Origin: JABJMC01 sp964473745
GTDB lineage: Bacteria > Patescibacteriota > Gracilibacteria > UBA1369 > UBA12473
Reading direction: 5' to 3'
DNA: 11,086 nucleotides
Assembly: GCA_964473745.1 (NCBI GenBank)
Contig: CAYYQE010000031.1
Location: forward strand, 1-11,086
Shown: one piece after another, positions 7,226 through 11,086 of the stretch
How positions within the stretch are numbered: the stretch's first letter is position 1
Layout: each line of letters opens with the position of its first letter
Translations under genes and position numbers: made by a program
The notes under the pieces: generated by a model
Databases searched by the model: none
What the model was told of the DNA's origin: nothing
The model's input: the letters and a program-made list of their open reading frames with translations, nothing else

Positions 7226-8575
7226 TTAAGAATAAACCAGTTCTCCTGGCGAATATCTATCAAGATTTTTTTCACCAATCAATTTTACAACTTCATCAAT
7301 CGCGGTATCAAAAGGGATAATTCTTTGCTGACCTTTGGCCATATCACGAATAATAATCGTGCCTTCGCGAACCTCTGTAATTCCTAAAATTAGCGTATAA
7401 GGAACGTTGAATTTATCTGCTAAACGGAGTTGAGCCTTCATACTACCTTTGCCCAGCGCTCCAACTGTTTTCACGCCTCGTTCACGCAATTCCCAGATCA
7501 AATTCAAGCAGTTTTTCTTGGCTTCATCACCTAGTTGCGCCACAAAAATATGCAAATTATCCTTGGAAGGAACACGGATATGTTCCCGTTTCATATTGAG
7601 AATAATTCGTTCCATCCCAAAAGCTGCACCTAATCCCGGAGTATGAGGGCCGCCGAGAAGTTCCATTAAACCGTCATAACGACCACCACCACCAACCGCG
7701 TTTTGAGCCCCTTGCGACCGATCCCAGAATTCAAAAACCGTTCGAGTGTAATAATCCAGGCCACGCACTAATTTATCGTTTTCTTCGTATTCAATCCCAG
7801 TCGCTTCCAAAAATTCCAAAACTTTGGCGTGGAAATCTTTACATTCCTTACAAATATACATCTTAAACTGCGGGGCTAGTTGCGCCAGAATCTGACAATC
7901 TTCCTCTTTACAATCAAGCAAGCGGAGCGGGTTTTTTTCTAAACGATCAACACAGTGATCACAAAGCGATCGCTCTTTGCCTACATAATAATTTTGTAGT
8001 TGAGTCATATATTCGGCGCGGCATTCCGGACAGCCAATCGAGTTGATTTGCAAAGTTAACATGTGGGCAATGCCCAGGTCTTCAAAAATCTTGTGAGAAA
8101 GTTGAATAACTTGCGCATCAAGCGCTGGATCCAGTTCCCCAACTATTTCATATCCAAACTGCCAAAATTGACGATAACGACCTTTTTGCGGGCGATCATA
8201 CCGAAAATGAGGTTCAATATAATAGAGTTCAACTGGTTGCGGAAGTTCTTTCATGCCGTGCTGCAAATAAGCACGCATTACACCAGCCGTCCCCTCGGGT
8301 TTTAAGGTTAAAGAACGCTCTTTTTTGTCTAAAAATGTATACATTTCTTTTTGCACAATATCGGTCGCGTCGCCAATACTGCGTTGAAAAACATCAGTAA
8401 ATTCAAAAATAGGAGTGCTAATTCGACGAAAACCACTTTGCCGACAACGATGACGGACAACTTTTTTAATATGCGTGTAATAAAGCTGATCATCCGGGAG
8501 AATATCAAAAACTCCGAGCGGGTTTTGCAGTTTGCGAAGTTTTTGTTTTTTTGGCTCAGGCTGATCGTCTGACAT
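7226..8575 (-). CDS. hisS: Histidine--tRNA ligase
   Basis: 449 residues, a normal class II HisRS, charging tRNA-His in the cytoplasm. Seen: N-terminal GVFDILPDD (21-29); class II motif 2, FRYDRPQKGRYRQFWQ at 124-139; the histidine-specific LVRGLDYYTRTVFEF at 269-283, including the R271 position; motif 3, GLGAAFGMERI at 314-324; and a C-terminal anticodon-binding domain from about 340. Between motif 2 and the histidine loop there is an insertion with four cysteine pairs (C182/C185, C205/C208, C222/C227, C242/C245), suggesting one or two zinc sites; Cys-rich insertions are found in many bacterial HisRS. The first 18 residues are a charged Lys-rich tail before the core. The ATG at 8573-8575 is 60 bases after the tsaD stop, with no Shine-Dalgarno; a possible hairpin lies in this gap. 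It heads the tight group hisS, SLH protein, lipoprotein, malic enzyme. Confidence 0.96.
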   Translation of the reverse strand: MSDDQPEPKKQKLRKLQNPLGVFDILPDDQLYYTHIKKVVRHRCRQSGFRRISTPIFEFTDVFQRSIGDATDIVQKEMYTFLDKKERSLTLKPEGTAGVMRAYLQHGMKELPQPVELYYIEPHFRYDRPQKGRYRQFWQFGYEIVGELDPALDAQVIQLSHKIFEDLGIAHMLTLQINSIGCPECRAEYMTQLQNYYVGKERSLCDHCVDRLEKNPLRLLDCKEEDCQILAQLAPQFKMYICKECKDFHAKVLEFLEATGIEYEENDKLVRGLDYYTRTVFEFWDRSQGAQNAVGGGGRYDGLMELLGGPHTPGLGAAFGMERIILNMKREHIRVPSKDNLHIFVAQLGDEAKKNCLNLIWELRERGVKTVGALGKGSMKAQLRLADKFNVPYTLILGITEVREGTIIIRDMAKGQQRIIPFDTAIDEVVKLIGEKNLDRYSPGELVYS

Positions 8576-8583
8576 GTGGTTTG

Positions 8584-8622
8584 TAAGTTAAAGGCCGATA
8601 TGTAAATGCAACCTTTACCTTA
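8584..8622 (-). promoter_or_regulatory. Possible stem-loop in the tsaD-hisS gap
   Basis: On the minus strand TAAGGTAAAGG and CCTTTAACTTA can pair over 10 of 11 positions around a 17-base loop. The stem ends about 8 bases before the hisS start and has no U-tract, so it is not an obvious terminator. It is too short for a T-box. It could be a leader structure affecting hisS translation or mRNA processing, or chance in AT-rich DNA. Confidence 0.25.
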
Positions 8623-8635
8623 TCACCAGATTGGA

Positions 8636-9640
8636 TCAGAGGCAAGCCTCAGGCTCCACAATTTGCCATTCATTATAAGTCTCGGGATTTTGCTGGTATT
8701 GAAAGAATCCAGCCCCCGCAATCATGGCCGCATTGTCAGTACAGTAGATAAGTTTTTGGGGATAACGGAAAGTGGTTTTTGACCCGGCTGCGATTAGTCG
8801 TTTGTGCGTTAATTCGCGCAGGCGCTTGTTGGCAGACACCCCTCCCGCTAAATGGACTTCTTGTGCTCCAAATTCTTCGCTCGCCCGCACCAATTTTGCA
8901 CTTAAAACATCACAAATTGCTTCTTGAAAAGAAGCGGCAAGGTCGGCGCGATCAAGTTTATCACCTTCTTCCTGAATGAGCCGCGCTGTGGCTGATTTTA
9001 AACCTGAAAAACTAAAGTCATAGGCTTCACGCATTAGGGCGCGCGGTAAGTTATATCGGGTCGGGTCGCCAGCTTCGGCGAGCTGTGAGATTTCTGGGCC
9101 GCCGGGGTAGGGGAGCTCAAGTAAGCGCGCCACTTTATCAAAAGCTTCGCCCGCCGCATCGTCGCGGGTCGATCCCAAGACTTCTGTTTGTCCGGATTCG
9201 CGTAAAAGCAAAAGTTCATTATGTCCGCCCGAAACCGTTAAAACCACAATCGGGAACTCAATTTTTTCCTCAACATCTAACCAATTAGCATAAATATGAC
9301 CTTCAATATGATTTACTGGGATTAAAGGCTTTTTTGCAATCAATGCCAGGGTGGTAGCCGCACTGGTTCCTATTAATAAAGACGAAATTAAACCCGGTCG
9401 TTGCGTCACTGCAATCCCATCAATGCTATCCATAGTCACATCAGCCTCGTTCAAAGCTTTTTCAATCACTGGGAGAATTTTTCCAACATGTTCACGCGCT
9501 GCCACTTCTGGCACCACGCCACCAGTTTTACGGTGCAAATCAATTTGGGATGCAATAATATTTGAACGAACGATCCGTCCGTCTTCCACGACCGCTGCCG
9601 CTGTTTCATCACAAGATGTTTCGATTCCTAGGATTAACAT
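8636..9640 (-). CDS. tsaD: tRNA N6-adenosine threonylcarbamoyltransferase TsaD
   Basis: 334 residues, the usual bacterial length. TsaD transfers the threonylcarbamoyl group made by TsaC onto A37 of ANN-decoding tRNAs, together with TsaB and TsaE. Seen: N-terminal GIETSCDETAAAVV (5-18) of the ASKHA ATPase fold; GGVVPEVAAREH (40-51); metal ligands H111 and H115 in NHIEGH and D302 in CTDNAAM; VSGGHNE near 157-163; AGGVSANKRLR in the C-terminal lobe. All expected key residues are present. It ends in TGA, which shows UGA is used as stop here. The ATG at 9638-9640 is the family start and lies only 14 bases after the terminator hairpin of the upstream lipoprotein; the leader contains AGG 8-6 bases before the ATG, a weak Shine-Dalgarno at best. 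It may be read with hisS 60 bases downstream. No tsaB or tsaE is in the window. Confidence 0.97.
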   Translation of the reverse strand: MLILGIETSCDETAAAVVEDGRIVRSNIIASQIDLHRKTGGVVPEVAAREHVGKILPVIEKALNEADVTMDSIDGIAVTQRPGLISSLLIGTSAATTLALIAKKPLIPVNHIEGHIYANWLDVEEKIEFPIVVLTVSGGHNELLLLRESGQTEVLGSTRDDAAGEAFDKVARLLELPYPGGPEISQLAEAGDPTRYNLPRALMREAYDFSFSGLKSATARLIQEEGDKLDRADLAASFQEAICDVLSAKLVRASEEFGAQEVHLAGGVSANKRLRELTHKRLIAAGSKTTFRYPQKLIYCTDNAAMIAGAGFFQYQQNPETYNEWQIVEPEACL

Positions 9641-9654
9641 GGACCTAAGATAAC

Positions 9655-9694
9655 AAAAGAAACCCGCAAACCCAAGGCTTCACGAGTTTCTTTT
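9655..9694 (-). terminator. Intrinsic terminator of the repeat lipoprotein gene
   Basis: On the minus strand AAAAGAAACTCG pairs with CGGGTTTCTTTT (12-bp stem, one U-G pair) around a 16-base loop, and the T-rich 3' arm runs into TTTTGTTATC. It begins 15 bases after the lipoprotein stop codon and ends 14 bases before the tsaD ATG, so it should insulate tsaD from that gene. The stem is near-symmetrical (A-tract/U-tract), so it could also act on the plus strand, though no gene reads into it from that side. Confidence 0.7.
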
Positions 9695-9709
9695 AAGATT
9701 CAAACAAAA

Positions 9710-9940
9710 TTACTCAGCCGCAACTTCATCAGCTACAACTTCGTCAGCTGCCACTTCGTCAGCAACAACTTCGACAACAACAACTTCGTCAGCAACAACT
9801 TCGTCACCTGCAACTTCGACAACAACAACTTCCTCAACAACAACTTCGTCGACAACAACTTCCTCAACATCAGCTGGAAGACAGCCAATAAGAGCGAAAG
9901 CAAAAACCATTAAACCTAAAAGTACAGTAAGTTTTTTCAT
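9710..9940 (-). CDS. Small lipoprotein with a pentapeptide-repeat Val/Glu/Asp tail
   Basis: 76 residues. MKK, a hydrophobic stretch (4-17) and LIGC give a type II signal peptide with lipidated C20. After LPAD, nearly all of the remaining 52 residues are Val, Ala, Glu or Asp, arranged as about ten pentads of the form xx(D/E/V)EV, such as VADEV and VVVEV. It is therefore extremely acidic, with regularly alternating hydrophobic and acidic positions, and has no aromatic or basic residue after the signal. No known domain is recognised. It is alone in its transcript: a terminator follows, and the divergent cca gene starts 133 bases upstream. It resembles the 5610-5852 lipoprotein in signal sequence and acidity. 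A real gene is supported by the signal peptide, lipobox, terminator and own upstream region; function unknown. Confidence 0.75.
   Translation of the reverse strand: MKKLTVLLGLMVFAFALIGCLPADVEEVVVDEVVVEEVVVVEVAGDEVVADEVVVVEVVADEVAADEVVADEVAAE
9714..9867. repeat. 15-bp tandem repeat (about ten copies) inside the lipoprotein gene
   Basis: On the plus strand the core ACTTC recurs at 9723, 9738, 9753, 9768, 9783, 9798, 9813, 9828, 9843 and 9858, exactly 15 bases apart each time. Units look like ACTTCGTCAGCAACA with substitutions at a few positions. Because 15 is a multiple of three, gain or loss of units would change protein length without a frameshift. This is a coding minisatellite and the source of the pentapeptide repeats on the minus strand. 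Confidence 0.85.
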
Positions 9941-9985
9941 ACCAAATTGGGTAAAGAATAAAAGGGTTTTAAGGTTGGCCTATTA

Positions 9986-10063
9986 TTAACATAAAGTTTG
10001 CTTTCTGTAGTGGAAAACAACTTGCAAAATAGTAATCTTATGATGAAAAACCTTTTATGTTAA
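9986..10063. promoter_or_regulatory. Divergent promoter region with matching TTTATGTTAA elements
   Basis: The 10-mer TTAACATAAA (9986-9995) is the exact reverse complement of TTTATGTTAA (10054-10063), so each diverging gene has the same element in its own sense: TGTTAATAAT for the lipoprotein and TGTTAAACT for cca, both resembling an extended -10 box (TGnTATAAT). For cca the hexamer TAAACT (10061-10066) would put the transcription start at or next to the ATG at 10074, giving a leaderless or nearly leaderless mRNA. The -35 candidates are poor (TTATGA 10038-10043). Assigned from base patterns only. Confidence 0.35.
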
Positions 10064-10073
10064 ACTGTAACTA

Positions 10074-11086
10074 ATGCAACAAACCTCTATTAAAATTGTC
10101 AAAATTTTGCAGGATGCTGGTCACGAGGCTTATTGGGCCGGAGGCTGTGTTCGCGATATGTTGCTTAGCCATGAACCCAAAGATTACGATATCGTCACCA
10201 GTGCCAAGCCAGATGAAATCGAAGATTTGCTCGAAAAAACTATTCCTATTGGTAAAGAATTTGGGGTGATTTTGGCGGTGGAAGGGGAGCATCATTTTGA
10301 AGTCGCCACTTTTCGATCTGACAGTGGATATTCAGATGGCCGCCGCCCAGATGCCGTGATTTTTACACACGCTGAAGAAGATGCCAAACGCCGCGATTTT
10401 ACTGTGAATGGCATGTTTTACGATCCAATCTCCAAAAAAATCTATGATTACGTCGGCGGCCAACCAGATCTCGAGGAACGCCTCATTAGATTTATTGGCG
10501 ATCCACATGAGCGAATTCTTGAAGACCACCTTCGCATTTTACGCGCCATCAGATTCAAAAACACACTTGATTTCCAATATCATCCCGATACTTATCAAGC
10601 TGTTCTTACGCACGCCAAGCTAGCCGACAAAGTTGCTGGGGAACGCATCCGCGATGAGTTCAATAAAATGCTTTCTTCCGAGCATGCACTAGAAGCTCTC
10701 GAGGACCTTCTTGAAACTGGAATACTCGAAGAAGTTTTGCCAGAAGTTTACGCCATGAAGGGCGTTGCCCAACCTTATGAATATCATCATGAGGGCGATG
10801 TTTGGGAGCACTCCAAACGTTGCTTAGACGCCTTGCCCAAATACGCCAGTCTTAATCTCCGCTGGGCTACTTTTCTGCACGATATTGGTAAACCAGTTAC
10901 TTTTAAATTAAAAGAACGCATTCGTTTTGACCACCACACCGAAGAAGGAGTCAAAATCGCAAATCGCATTCTACGCCGCCTAAAATTCCCCAAAAAAGAC
11001 ATTGATCACATTTGTTGGCTTATTGAACACCACATGACGCTTAATAATTTTCTCGAAATGCCGCTTGGCCGCGCCCGCCACTGGTT
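10074..11086 (+). CDS. cca: CCA-adding enzyme / poly(A) polymerase family nucleotidyltransferase with HD domain (3' end outside window)
   Basis: 337 residues are visible; the frame runs off the right edge in the codon after W337. Class II tRNA nucleotidyltransferase: adds CCA (or part of it) to tRNA 3' ends. Seen: WAGGCVRDMLL at 21-31 with carboxylates D37 and D39 in KDYDIV; RRDFTVNGMFYDP, the conserved motif before the neck; EDHLRILRAIRF, which contains the base-selecting EDxxR motif and the neck helix; then an HD domain with H269-D270 in HDIGKP and downstream HH and EHHM histidines. A linked HD domain is common in bacterial CCA enzymes and may give 2'3'-cyclic phosphatase/phosphodiesterase activity. 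It could instead be an A-adding enzyme or poly(A) polymerase; in a small genome with one copy, CCA addition is likeliest. An in-frame TAA at 10068-10070 fixes the start at ATG 10074. No Shine-Dalgarno is present. It diverges from the repeat lipoprotein gene. Confidence 0.93.
   Translation, partial: MQQTSIKIVKILQDAGHEAYWAGGCVRDMLLSHEPKDYDIVTSAKPDEIEDLLEKTIPIGKEFGVILAVEGEHHFEVATFRSDSGYSDGRRPDAVIFTHAEEDAKRRDFTVNGMFYDPISKKIYDYVGGQPDLEERLIRFIGDPHERILEDHLRILRAIRFKNTLDFQYHPDTYQAVLTHAKLADKVAGERIRDEFNKMLSSEHALEALEDLLETGILEEVLPEVYAMKGVAQPYEYHHEGDVWEHSKRCLDALPKYASLNLRWATFLHDIGKPVTFKLKERIRFDHHTEEGVKIANRILRRLKFPKKDIDHICWLIEHHMTLNNFLEMPLGRARHW

Noticed and set aside
8576..8635. T-box or other riboswitch before hisS
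   Set aside because: The gap is 60 bases, too short for a T-box, and no T-box core sequence is seen; only a simple possible stem-loop remains.
9351..9653. Plus-strand 100-residue frame opposite tsaD
   Set aside because: It is antisense to the conserved N-terminal half of tsaD and has no start context, signal or domain.
9714..9867. CRISPR-like array
   Set aside because: The 15-bp units are contiguous with no spacers and encode a regular peptide within a lipoprotein gene; it is a coding tandem repeat.
1..11086. Alternative genetic code with UGA as glycine (Gracilibacteria/SR1)
   Set aside because: tsaD ends at TGA at the expected family length, and the long genes contain no in-frame TGA, which would be frequent if it coded for glycine.

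Overview
The window looks like a chromosome fragment of a candidate-phyla (Patescibacteria/CPR) type bacterium, with Peregrinibacteria-like lineages a plausible but unproven guess. Grounds: AT-leaning composition, very tight gene spacing, almost no Shine-Dalgarno sequences in front of genes, S-layer-homology surface protein, tiny acidic lipoproteins and a very large multidomain cell-wall enzyme next to ordinary housekeeping genes. UGA acts as a stop (end of tsaD; no in-frame UGA inside any long gene), which argues against the Gracilibacteria/SR1 code in which UGA is glycine.

Layout. 2-4283 (+): the 3' end of a protein rich in Pro-Glu-Thr-Glu repeats, then, 13 bases later, a 1212-residue protein joining three different peptidoglycan-cleaving domains (lytic transglycosylase, amidase, M15 peptidase) with LysM modules and proline-rich linkers. 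4284-4443: a 160-bp near-perfect palindrome with 14-bp terminal inverted repeats and a 6-bp flanking duplication (CCTTAG), a MITE-like element sitting exactly at the stop codon of the big enzyme and between two converging genes. 9640-4456 (-): tsaD, hisS, an SLH-domain surface protein, a small lipoprotein and a malic enzyme; the last four are separated by only 6-11 bases and are probably one transcript. 9940-9710 (-): a second small lipoprotein whose whole mature part is encoded by about ten 15-bp tandem repeats, followed by its own intrinsic terminator. 10074-11086 (+): the 5' part of a CCA-adding enzyme/poly(A) polymerase, divergent from that lipoprotein.

How it fits together. The housekeeping genes cover tRNA maturation and charging (cca, tsaD, hisS) and malate decarboxylation. 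The rest concerns the cell envelope: two lipoproteins, an SLH surface protein and the hydrolase with its repeat-rich neighbour. The hydrolase is the most notable item: three catalytic specificities in one chain, all with their key residues visible, yet no recognisable signal peptide. A role in remodelling the cell's own wall or attacking a neighbouring/host cell is inference only. There are no RNA genes, CRISPR arrays or intact insertion sequences in the window, and no gene-free stretch longer than about 300 bases.
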